Of a stretch of 64,000 nt of DNA, positions 57,326 through 64,000 are shown piece by piece. Each line of letters begins with the position of its first letter. The stretch's first letter is position 1. The notes beneath the pieces are model-generated. The model saw nothing but the letters and a program-made list of their open reading frames with translations. It searched no databases and was not told where the DNA came from. A program made the position numbers and the translations under genes. The DNA is taken from assembly GCA_016705245.1 (NCBI GenBank), contig JADIYM010000021.1, positions 1-64,000 on the forward strand, written 5' to 3'. Source of the stretch: Blastocatellia bacterium. GTDB taxonomy: Bacteria > Acidobacteriota > Blastocatellia > UBA7656 > JADIYM01.

Positions 57326-58459
57326 ATGACTGCGACGATATCCGGCCGCGCAAGCGCCGACGGGACGCGCCGCTTCGCCGAACGGCAGGTCGCCGAGTCC
57401 GGTCGAGAGGCGACCTCGTATCGCCTGCTCGACGGCCTGACCGTTTCGACAATCGGGCTCGGGACGTACCTGGGCGAGCCCGACGACGTCACCGACGTCC
57501 TCTACATCGAGGCGATCGTCGAAGCCGTCGGCCTCGGCATCAACCACGTCGACTCTGCGATCAACTACCGCTTCCAGCGTAGCGAACGCGCCACCGGCGA
57601 AGCACTCCGGCGAGTATTGGCCGGCGGCGGCGTGGATCGGTCCGAGATCGTGGTTGCCACGAAGGGCGGCTACGTGCCTTTCGACGGCGCGCCGCCGTCC
57701 GGCGCTGGCGCCGCGAGAGAATACGTCAGCCGCGAGTTTCTCTCTCCCGGCGTCTGCAAGGCCGCGGACTTCGCGAATCAGTACCGGCACTGCATGGCCC
57801 CGGGCTACCTCGCGAATCAGATCGACAGGAGCTGCGAGAACCTCGGCATCGAGACGATCGACGTTTATTACCTGCACAACGTCGAGGGGCAGATCGCGGA
57901 GGTGGGTCGCGAGACGTTCGAGCAGCGCGTCCGCGACGCCTTCGGCCAGCTCGAGTCGAAGGTGGAGGAGGGACGCATCGCCCGGTACGGCCTCGCGACC
58001 TGGAACGGGTTCAGATCAGAGCCCGGATCGAAGGACTACCTTCCGCTCGAGCGGATCGTCAGCCTCGCACACGAGGCGGGCGGCGACGGCCACCATTTCC
58101 GCGTCATCCAGCTGCCCTACAACCTCGCGATGACTGAGGCATTCGGGTACTTCAACCAGCCGGTCGGTGAAAAGGTCTCGACAGCGCTAGAAGCCGCTGG
58201 GAGGCTCGGCGTCTCGGCCGTGGCGAGCGCGTCGCTGCTCCAGTCCCGACTCGCCGAGGATCTGCCTCCGGAAGTGGTCGCAGCCTTCGACGTGTCCACT
58301 GACGCCCTGCGGGCGGTCCAGTTCGTCAGGTCGACACCGGGCGTCGCGTCGGCGCTCGTAGGGATGAGCCACACGCGGCACGTACGAGAGAATGCGACGC
58401 TGCTCGGACTTCCGCTCGCACCCGAATCCGCCGTGTTTGGACTGTTCGACGAAGAGTAG
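57326..58459 (+). CDS. Aldo/keto reductase family protein
   Basis: 377 residues, longer than the usual ~320 because of an insertion (SGAGAAREYVSREFLSPGV and ANQYRHCMAPGYLANQID). TIM-barrel AKR landmarks: VSTIGLGTYLG, GINHVDSAINYRFQRSERAT GEALRR with Asp/Tyr of the tetrad, VVATKGGYVPFD with Lys, IETIDVYYLHNVEGQ, GRIARYGLATWNGF, IQLPYNLAM, and VRSTPGVASALVGMSHTRHV for NADPH binding. The His of the tetrad is in YYLHN. Substrate unknown. Frame clean. Confidence 0.88.
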   Translation: MTATISGRASADGTRRFAERQVAESGREATSYRLLDGLTVSTIGLGTYLGEPDDVTDVLYIEAIVEAVGLGINHVDSAINYRFQRSERATGEALRRVLAGGGVDRSEIVVATKGGYVPFDGAPPSGAGAAREYVSREFLSPGVCKAADFANQYRHCMAPGYLANQIDRSCENLGIETIDVYYLHNVEGQIAEVGRETFEQRVRDAFGQLESKVEEGRIARYGLATWNGFRSEPGSKDYLPLERIVSLAHEAGGDGHHFRVIQLPYNLAMTEAFGYFNQPVGEKVSTALEAAGRLGVSAVASASLLQSRLAEDLPPEVVAAFDVSTDALRAVQFVRSTPGVASALVGMSHTRHVRENATLLGLPLAPESAVFGLFDEE

Positions 58460-58465
58460 AGCGGC

Positions 58466-58730
58466 GACGAGGCTGCGGTTTCAGGCACCGTCCGTGGGAC
58501 GCTCGCTACCGCTCGCGGCTCGAGGAACGGGAACGGGCGCGGACGGGAGCGTCCTGCCTGGTAAAGCAACGATGCCGGTGGTCCCCGCTTTTCGAGCCGC
58601 GAGCGGTAGCGAGCGTCCCACGGACGGTCGAACGATTCCGATCACTTCTGTACGGCCAACGACGAGTCTGCGGTTTCAGGGACCGTCCGTGGGACGCTCG
58701 CTACCGCTCGCGGCTCGAGGAACGGGGACT
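58466..58730. repeat. Palindromic repeat cluster, second locus of the 'GAGCCGCGAGCGG' family
   Basis: One arm at 58466-58530 (GTTTCAGGCACCGTCCGTGG..GGCTCGAGGAACGG) and a full palindrome at 58588-58730 (TTTTCGAGCCGCGAGCGGT ... ACCGCTCGCGGCTCGAGG). The spacer to the next gene holds nothing else. Confidence 0.82.
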
Positions 58731-58802
58731 GTGCATTGCCGGCGTAGGTGACACGCGGAAGGGAATGTGACGAACCCCTGATCGCTTCTGTATCTGTGGA
58801 CG

Positions 58803-61040
58803 CTACTGCAGGCGCGAGTCGTCGTCCAGGACGACCTGGAAGCCGCCGTTGTCGTCGACGAAGACGAGGCCGCTCGCCGTCCCGAACGTCGCGCGAGTCA
58901 CACCCTCGGGTTTCGCTCCCTTCGCGAAGAACAGGCTCCCGAGTTTCTGGACGGCCGTCGTAGCCCCATCCCACCGGTACACCATGAACGGCGCTTTCGA
59001 GAGGCTGGTCGAGTTGCCGACGACCACCAGGAACCCCTTCTTTACCGGATCGTACGAAAGGTCCCGAATTCCCTGTTCGTCGCGCGCCGCCTCGATCGCG
59101 AGGTGGATCAACGGTTGCACGGAGAGATTCGAGGCATCCCACGGGCCGGCAAGATCATTGATCCGGACCGGAACCACGATGGCCTGTCCCTTGATGACCG
59201 GAGTCCGCACCCCCAGGAGCAGCGTGTTCGTGTTCGGATCGAATCCAAGGCCTTCGATATTGAGGCCACCCTTGTCAGGTTCGAGCACCGTCGAACCGCC
59301 GATGTCCGGGACATTGGCTGTAAACCACTCGCGAATGTCCGGAATCACCTCGGTCGCGAGGCTTCCGTCCGGCTGCACGGTAATTCGCAGGAGCGCGCTG
59401 GGCGGGGCGACAAACTGGCCCTGCTTCTTCGAGATCTTGTTCATCATCGACGTCGTTGCGAAGATGATCGTCTTGCCATCCTTCTGAGCGAGTGCAAGAC
59501 CCTCGATGTCGTCGAGCTGACCGGGTTGCACGCCGACGAGCGGACGGCGGACCAGCGGACCGGCCTTCGTTCCGTTCGCCTCGATGTTCAGCTCGAACAG
59601 CGCGTCGTTCGTGTTGTTGTCGGCAAAGATGAACTTGCCGGGTGCGATCTCGACGATGGCAGAGGCGTTGTAGGGCTCGCCCGCCGGATTCGTCTCGCCA
59701 AAAGTAACGAAATCGACGGCCGCGACCCCGACCGGAGGCCCGGCCGATGCACCCGAATCGCCGTTGCTGCTACAGCTCGGCATCTTGCCGGCGATCATCA
59801 GGCCCAGGACGATTGTGGCCACGGCGCCGACGATCTGCGCGATGATGCGACCGACGAAGCCGATCCACGCGGACTTGAGTTTGTCGGCTTCCTTGACCTT
59901 CTCCTTCTCCTTCTTCTCCTTCTCCTGCCTTTTCTTATCCTTCTTCTTCTGCTTCTCGTCCTCTTCGTCGCCCGCGGCGGCTCCGCCCGCCACGAATCCG
60001 GAACCCGCCGCCGCCGCCCTGGCCGCGACCGGCGTGGACTGGACGCCCTTGAGGAGTGCCGCGACCGCGGCGTTCGTCGCGTCCGGCGTGAGAATCTGGG
60101 TCGCGCTGTCGTGCGACTGCGCCGCGTCGGGGAGCGGCAGCTTGAAAGTCAGCAGGCACTGCCCGATCTTGATGACGTCGCCGTTCTTGAGCAGGTGCGC
60201 CTGGTTGATGCGCGCGTTGTCAACGAACACCCCGTTGCGGCTGCCGAAGTCGACGATCTGGTAATCGTTGCCCTGGGCGCGAAGAATGGCGTGGGTGGAG
60301 CCGACCGTCGGATCGGGAAGCACGAGATCGTTGTGGTCGGCGCGCCCGATCTTCATCTCGCCGGCGAGAATTACGACGTCCATCGTCTGGCCGGACGGCA
60401 GCAGTACAACGAGTCTGGGCGAGAAGTACTGATAGACCCTCGGTGCGAGGTCGTCGCGCGACGCGAGCCGGAGGTCGACCGTGAGACCGGCCATTCGTCG
60501 CACGGTGCGGATCACTTCGGCCTGCGTCGGATCGGCACATACGACCACGAGCCGGTCACCCTCGGCGTGGAGCGGGAGAAGGAGGTGCGTGCGCGCGAAC
60601 TCCGCGGGCGCCTTGGTGATCACCGCAGGATCGATGGCGACCGTCGCGAGGTCCGCAACGGGGAGGCCGAAGATCCGCGACATCGCGTCGCGCAGGGCGC
60701 TCGACGACATCTGCTTGCGCTCGAGGATGAGATCGACCAGCGAGCGGCTCGACGCCGACGCCTCGGCTTTCAGGGCGTCGATCACCGGCTTCTGGACATA
60801 GCCGCCGACCGCGAGCCTCTCGGCGAGCAGGTCCGCCGAGAAGGGCCACGGCTTCGACGAGCCGCCCGGCTGAACGAGCGGCGTGCCGGGCTGCCCCGTG
60901 AGTTGGCCGGACTTCGGTGCGACGGGCACCGCGCCGGTGTCCGCCCATAGGGCCTCAATGCTCGAGCCACACCCTGTGCAGTTCGGTGTTCCGTACGTGA
61001 CGCTGGCGCCACAATGCGGACAGTGCTTTTCGGTTGACAT
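58803..61040 (-). CDS. Zinc-ribbon / MshEN / FHA / transmembrane / DUF3616-like protein
   Basis: 745 residues. From the N-terminus: a zinc ribbon (CPHCGASVTYGTPNCTGCG, residues 7-25); an MshEN/GspE-N domain (LADLLAERLAVGGYVQKPVI-like start, DLILERKQMSSSALRDAMSR, FARTHLLLPLHAEGDRLVVV CADP); an FHA domain (KIGRADHNDLVLPDPTVGST HAILR, DFGSRNGVFVDNARI); a very Lys/Glu-rich coil (~residues 365-390); one membrane helix (IIAQIVGAVATIVLGLMIAG); and an external propeller resembling DUF3616 (DDIEGLALAQKDGKTIIFAT, LNIEGLGFDPNTNTLLLGVR, GIRDLSYDPVKKGFLVVVGN). FHA binds phosphothreonine and MshEN binds c-di-GMP or ATPase partners, so it could couple kinase or c-di-GMP signals to an external domain. I know no named family with this whole order. 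Confidence 0.82.
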   Translation of the reverse strand: MSTEKHCPHCGASVTYGTPNCTGCGSSIEALWADTGAVPVAPKSGQLTGQPGTPLVQPGGSSKPWPFSADLLAERLAVGGYVQKPVIDALKAEASASSRSLVDLILERKQMSSSALRDAMSRIFGLPVADLATVAIDPAVITKAPAEFARTHLLLPLHAEGDRLVVVCADPTQAEVIRTVRRMAGLTVDLRLASRDDLAPRVYQYFSPRLVVLLPSGQTMDVVILAGEMKIGRADHNDLVLPDPTVGSTHAILRAQGNDYQIVDFGSRNGVFVDNARINQAHLLKNGDVIKIGQCLLTFKLPLPDAAQSHDSATQILTPDATNAAVAALLKGVQSTPVAARAAAAGSGFVAGGAAAGDEEDEKQKKKDKKRQEKEKKEKEKVKEADKLKSAWIGFVGRIIAQIVGAVATIVLGLMIAGKMPSCSSNGDSGASAGPPVGVAAVDFVTFGETNPAGEPYNASAIVEIAPGKFIFADNNTNDALFELNIEANGTKAGPLVRRPLVGVQPGQLDDIEGLALAQKDGKTIIFATTSMMNKISKKQGQFVAPPSALLRITVQPDGSLATEVIPDIREWFTANVPDIGGSTVLEPDKGGLNIEGLGFDPNTNTLLLGVRTPVIKGQAIVVPVRINDLAGPWDASNLSVQPLIHLAIEAARDEQGIRDLSYDPVKKGFLVVVGNSTSLSKAPFMVYRWDGATTAVQKLGSLFFAKGAKPEGVTRATFGTASGLVFVDDNGGFQVVLDDDSRLQ

Positions 61041-61185
61041 AGCGTTCCGTCGGATGGGAATTCGTCAGAAAATCGGCGCCGATCATACAAGAAGGACACG
61101 AGACCGACAATAACTCGCGTGAACCGCGAGCGAGAGAAGGTGCGGGATGCAGGATCCCGACGTTGTCATCGTTATACTCCGAGCC

Positions 61186-63161
61186 ATGCAGACCGCCAAC
61201 GGAATCGCGCGACGGTTGAGGTCGGGGTGTCGATTCCGGAGCCCTGGCGCAACCATCTCCGCGTCGATCTCTGCAGTGCTGCTCGTCGTCGCGACGGCAG
61301 CACTGGTCGGCGCCGCCCCGCCGGGCGTTGCGCGGACACAGCGCTCGCTGGCCGCCGCGAGCGTTGGCGCCATCCGCAGTCGGGCGGCCTTCGATCGCCT
61401 GGCTGCGGCGTCGTTCTCTGGCAGCCGATCGCCGATGCCGCACGTGCTTTTCGTCATCGATCGCGCGATGCAGGATCGCGTCCACTACTTCAGTCCAAGG
61501 CGTTTCCGGTTGCACCGTGACTTTGTAAACGCGACTTACATGTCGCTCGAGCGATCGGATGCGTTCTACGAGCGCAACTACTCGAACGACGAGCGGCGCT
61601 TCCTGATGGGCACGATCGTCTGGCAGACGGGCCTTGGCAGGTACACCTTCGAGGTGAACGAAGGCGACCGAATCTCGATACCGCTCGTGGCACTTGCCGC
61701 GAAGCGGCTTTCGGCAACCTTTCACGCCCCGCTCGCGTTCCGGGCCGTGACCGACGGGCAGGCGGCGTCGGGGCGCGCCGTCGCGGGACTGGAGGTGGTC
61801 GACTCGCGCGAGCTGTTCGGCGACCAGGTCTACCTCGCGATCAATCCGGGCTCGGGCGTCGGCATCCTGCGGATCGTCGACCGGATCACGCCCGACACGT
61901 TCATCGACCGCAACGAGATCGTCGTCCTGACGTCGCCGCAGGTCTCGCTTCCACCCGTTGCGGGCATTCTCTCGACTATTCCGCCGTCGCCGCTGTCGCA
62001 CCTCAACGTGCTCGCGCGGTCGTGGGTATCCCGAATGCATTCGCCCGCGGCGCCGACGAAACGTACCGTCCCCTGCTCGGCAAGTTCGTCCGGTTCGAGG
62101 CCCGCGCCGACGGGTTCAGCATCCGGCTGGCCGATGCCGGCGAGATCGTTGCGGCGGCGAAGCGCGAATACGCGCATACCGAGCTGATCACGCCGCGGGC
62201 CGACCTCGTCTTCGACCGGCTGACGCCGCTCGCCGACCAGGGCGCGGCCGACTCGGTCCGATTCGGGGCCAAGTCGGCGAATCTCGGCGAGGTCGCGCGC
62301 TCGCGCCTGCCCGGATTCGAGGTGCCTGACGGGTTCACCGTGCCGTTCAGCTGGTACGCAAAGTTCGTTCGCGAGTCGGGAATCGAGGTCGAGGTTTTCG
62401 AGATGCTCGACAACGAGCGATTCAACCACGACATCCCGTACCGGCGTCAGAGGCTCGCGGCGATGCGGTTGCGGATTGAATCGGCGCCGATGCCGCAGCC
62501 GATGGCGGACGCGATCATCGCGAAGGCCCGTGAGATGTTCGGCGAAGACGGGCTCGTCGTGCGCAGCTCGACGAACGCCGAGGACCTGCCCGGCTTCAGC
62601 GGGGCGGGGCTCTACTCGACGGTGCCGAACGTGCTCGGCCGCGAGGCCCTGCTGGCGGCGGTCCGCGTGGTCTGGGCGTCGATATGGAACGACAGGGCCT
62701 ACGAGGCACGCGCGGCGGCGGGGATGAGCCACCTCGTTTATCCGGCTGTCCTTGTGCAGAGGGGAATGAACGCGGATGCGGCTGGTGTGCTCGTGACGAC
62801 GAACCCGTTCGACGAAGGCGACCGGGGGGCGGTGTTCGTGAACGCGAAGCGCGGGCTTGGAATCCGGGTCGTCGATGGATATCGCGTCGCGGAGCAGATC
62901 CTCTACGACCCGCGGCGCGACGTGGTGCGAGTGTTGACGAGGTCGGCCGACGACACTGCGCTGACCTTCGACGCGGCCGGCGGCGTACGCGAGATCCGCG
63001 TGGAGCCGGGGCGCACCGTGTTGACTGACGACCTGGCGCGACGGCTGGCGAAGGTTGCACGGTCCATAGAGCGGCACCTGAAGGTCGGGCCGCTCGACAT
63101 CGAGTGGCTGACGATCGGCGACCGGATCTACATCGTCCAGGCTCGTCCGTTCAAGAAGTGA
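61186..63161 (+). CDS. Exported PEP-synthase/glucan-water-dikinase-like protein with permuted domains, one frameshift
   Basis: About 658 codons. ATG 61186 (MQTANGIARRLRSGCRFRSP) leads into a hydrophobic segment (ISASISAVLLVVATAALVGA) that could be a signal or anchor. Residues ~60-260 are unfamiliar. Then a phosphohistidine swivel domain: FIDRNEIVVLTSPQVSLPPV, with SPLSHLNVLARSWGIPNAFA carrying the candidate His. After a slip near 62020 the nucleotide-binding PPDK_N domain follows: FGAKSANLGEVARSRLPGFE VPDGFTVPF, LVVRSSTNAEDLPGFSGAGL Y, VQRGMNADAAGVLVTTNPF, and IEWLTIGDRIYIVQARPF. PpsA/PPDK have the order nucleotide-His-PEP; here it is His then nucleotide, without the PEP barrel, as in glucan water dikinases. 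Confidence 0.8.
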
Positions 63162-63163
63162 GG

Positions 63164-63310
63164 AGAGTGGACAGGATTGCAGGATTTTCAGGATTAACAG
63201 GATTCCCTTTGGGAATTGGTTGCAGCGAGCGTCGTTCATTGCATCGAGTTACTGACGGTCAACCCAGGAGAATCCTGTCAATCCTGTAAATCCTGTAATC
63301 CTGTCGACTC
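63164..63310. repeat. Inverted repeat of 'CAGGATT' words, copy 2
   Basis: GTGGACAGGATTGCAGGATT TTCAGGATTAACAGGATT faces AATCCTGTCAATCCTGTAAA TCCTGTAATCCTGTCGAC across a unique 60-base centre. It starts three bases after the dikinase stop and so is its 3' hairpin. Confidence 0.85.
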
Positions 63311-63330
63311 TTCCTGTAACCTCACCCGCC

Positions 63331-63588
63331 ATGAGCGCGAATGCCAATCCGTTTGCCGTCGGGCAGAAGGTCTGCCTCCTCCTCACGACTGGTCAGGTCA
63401 GCACGAAGCGATTCGAGATCACGAAGGTCTGGCGCTACCCGACGACGTTCCGCTACCAGCTCGACACCGGGTACGTCGCCGATCACTCCGAGCTCCGGGC
63501 CCTGGAGGGCGAAATGCCCCAGGGCGACGCCACCACCGGGAATCTCGAGGCACCAGCCGTAGCCGAGCCCGCCGCACCCGATGCGTGA
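63331..63588 (+). CDS. Hypothetical protein (85 aa), small beta-barrel-like
   Basis: ATG 63331 (MSANANPFAVGQKVCLLLTT) lies 20 bases after the repeat, without a strong ribosome site. A ~55-residue beta-rich core (GQVSTKRFEITKVWRYPTTF RYQLDTGYVADHSELRAL) resembles short SH3/KOW-like barrels; the tail is Ala/Pro-rich. Cytoplasmic. Function unknown. Confidence 0.6.
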   Translation: MSANANPFAVGQKVCLLLTTGQVSTKRFEITKVWRYPTTFRYQLDTGYVADHSELRALEGEMPQGDATTGNLEAPAVAEPAAPDA

Positions 63589-63682
63589 CCTGGCGCTCGC
63601 CGGCCTTCTCGCGACGGTCGTGGCCGCGTTCGTCCTGTATCAGATCCGGCGCGGACTCAGGCGCCGCCGCCCGAAGCCCTGA
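63581..63682 (+). CDS. Short membrane peptide (33 aa)
   Basis: ATG 63581 overlaps the end of the previous gene by eight bases; product MRDLALAGLLATVVAAFVLY then QIRRGLRRRRPKP: one membrane helix and a strongly basic tail, the classic shape of a bacterial single-span microprotein. Too short to prove by composition alone. Confidence 0.5.
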   Translation: MRDLALAGLLATVVAAFVLYQIRRGLRRRRPKP

Positions 63683-63767
63683 GCAAAGACGGTGTCGGGC
63701 GTCTGTGGAATCGTCGGACCCACGACCGCTCAAGAGTTTAGCGGCTCATGGCTGAAGTATTCCGTTG

Positions 63768-63797
63768 TTGACTTCCCCGAAAAATCCGTGCTACAAA
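63768..63797 (+). promoter_or_regulatory. Sigma-70-type promoter before a probable RNA gene
   Basis: TTGACT (63768-63773), 18-base spacer, TACAAA (63792-63797). No ribosome site or coding-like ORF follows within the window, which points to an untranslated product starting near 63804. Confidence 0.55.
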
Positions 63798-63803
63798 ACT
63801 TGG

Positions 63804-64000
63804 GTCTCGAAACAAGACACCCGGGCCTTGCCCGGACATAAAGTCCTGTCACCCGATGGAAGTCCCCAGTCGGCCCTTTCAGCCACGTTGAATTGGGCCT
63901 TGTTTGAAAGCAACCGACCCTCGGCGTGTTCCGGTCAACGGGCACCCACCAGCACGGTCTCACCATAGCCGTACAAGAGGTCGGACGAAGGGATTGCCAG
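63804..64000 (+). ncRNA. Probable structured RNA (6S-like is one possibility), cut by window end
   Basis: Downstream of the promoter are dense complementarities: CCGGGC-CTT-GCCCGG (63832-63846), GGAC-ATAAA-GTCC just after it, CTTTCA with TGAAAG, GGCCC with GGGCC, and GTCGG with CCGAC. The order of a GTCCCC box, a central stem and returning CCGAC and CTCGG boxes loosely recalls bacterial 6S RNA. It does not match tmRNA, RNase P or SRP RNA consensus that I can recall. Small ORFs here look random. Confidence 0.38.

Noticed and set aside
59103..60950. Plus-strand ORF (615 codons) opposite the FHA protein, with a poly-Leu stretch
   Set aside because: The Leu run is the antisense of the Lys/Glu coil (AAG/GAG codons read backwards).
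63730..63968. Two overlapping small ORFs at the right edge
   Set aside because: Random-looking composition, no ribosome site, and they overlap the promoter and hairpin-rich RNA candidate.

Overview
The window is GC-rich, gene-dense bacterial chromosome with no rRNA or tRNA gene that I can see. Its gene types (Oar-like TonB-dependent receptor with a carboxypeptidase-regulatory N-terminus, ECF sigma plus Ser/Thr kinase with a formylglycine-type domain, PEGA, NHL, HYR, LamG and BNR secreted proteins, cNMP-DUF4388 and FHA proteins, VanW, a two-component propeller hybrid kinase) fit an Acidobacteriota or similar soil/sediment lineage. That placement is inference from gene content only.

Layout. 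1-3059: secreted P-domain/HYR protein (minus). 3450-8362: pyruvate:ferredoxin oxidoreductase, an overlapping dihydroorotate dehydrogenase-like flavoprotein and a small protein. 8600-10615: AspT/YidE-type transporter and a small secreted protein. 10622-17383: propeller hybrid histidine kinase, VanW protein and two secreted proteins. 17400-19900: a scrap-yard of pseudogenes (two pieces of a TonB receptor, a tyrosine recombinase piece, a broken REP-associated transposase). 19931-26080: LamG protein, an intact REP-associated tyrosine transposase (RAYT) bracketed by two palindromes, and a frameshifted TonB receptor. 26096-30256: ECF sigma, kinase and PEGA operon (minus). 30577-36000: NHL protein lying between two direct repeats, then an M43 metalloprotease. 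36452-38518: membrane proteins and a very low-quality or low-complexity patch. 38664-44012: HrpB helicase, NRDE protein, gamma-glutamyltransferase. 44392-53011: Hsp20, BNR protein, HU, GAF/PAS hybrid kinase, VOC protein, two small proteins. 53365-58459: TlpA thioredoxin, cNMP-DUF4388 protein, FdxA ferredoxin, MtgA, lipoprotein, aldo/keto reductase. 58803-63682: a zinc-ribbon/MshEN/FHA/membrane/DUF3616-like protein, a permuted PEP-dikinase-like protein, two small ORFs. 63768-64000: a strong promoter followed by a probable structured RNA cut by the window edge.

Two themes dominate. First, the spacers are packed with at least nine families of palindromic repeats. The best is a ~118-bp REPIN-like element present eight times; two inverted copies flank the intact RAYT, and others touch the starts or ends of neighbouring genes. 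Second, at least nine otherwise well-conserved genes carry single frameshifts and nifJ carries ten or more in 1.7 kb. With the homopolymer-rich patch at 38.1-38.4 kb this points to residual sequencing or assembly indels for most of them, whereas the 17.6-19.8 kb wreckage looks like real decay. Coordinates of frameshifted genes are given for the whole gene.

Functionally, PFOR and FdxA suggest ferredoxin-based pyruvate oxidation. The sigma/kinase/PEGA operon and the two large hybrid kinases, cNMP and FHA proteins give a heavy regulatory load. The many signal-peptide proteins with HYR, LamG, NHL, BNR or propeller modules point to extensive envelope and extracellular protein traffic.
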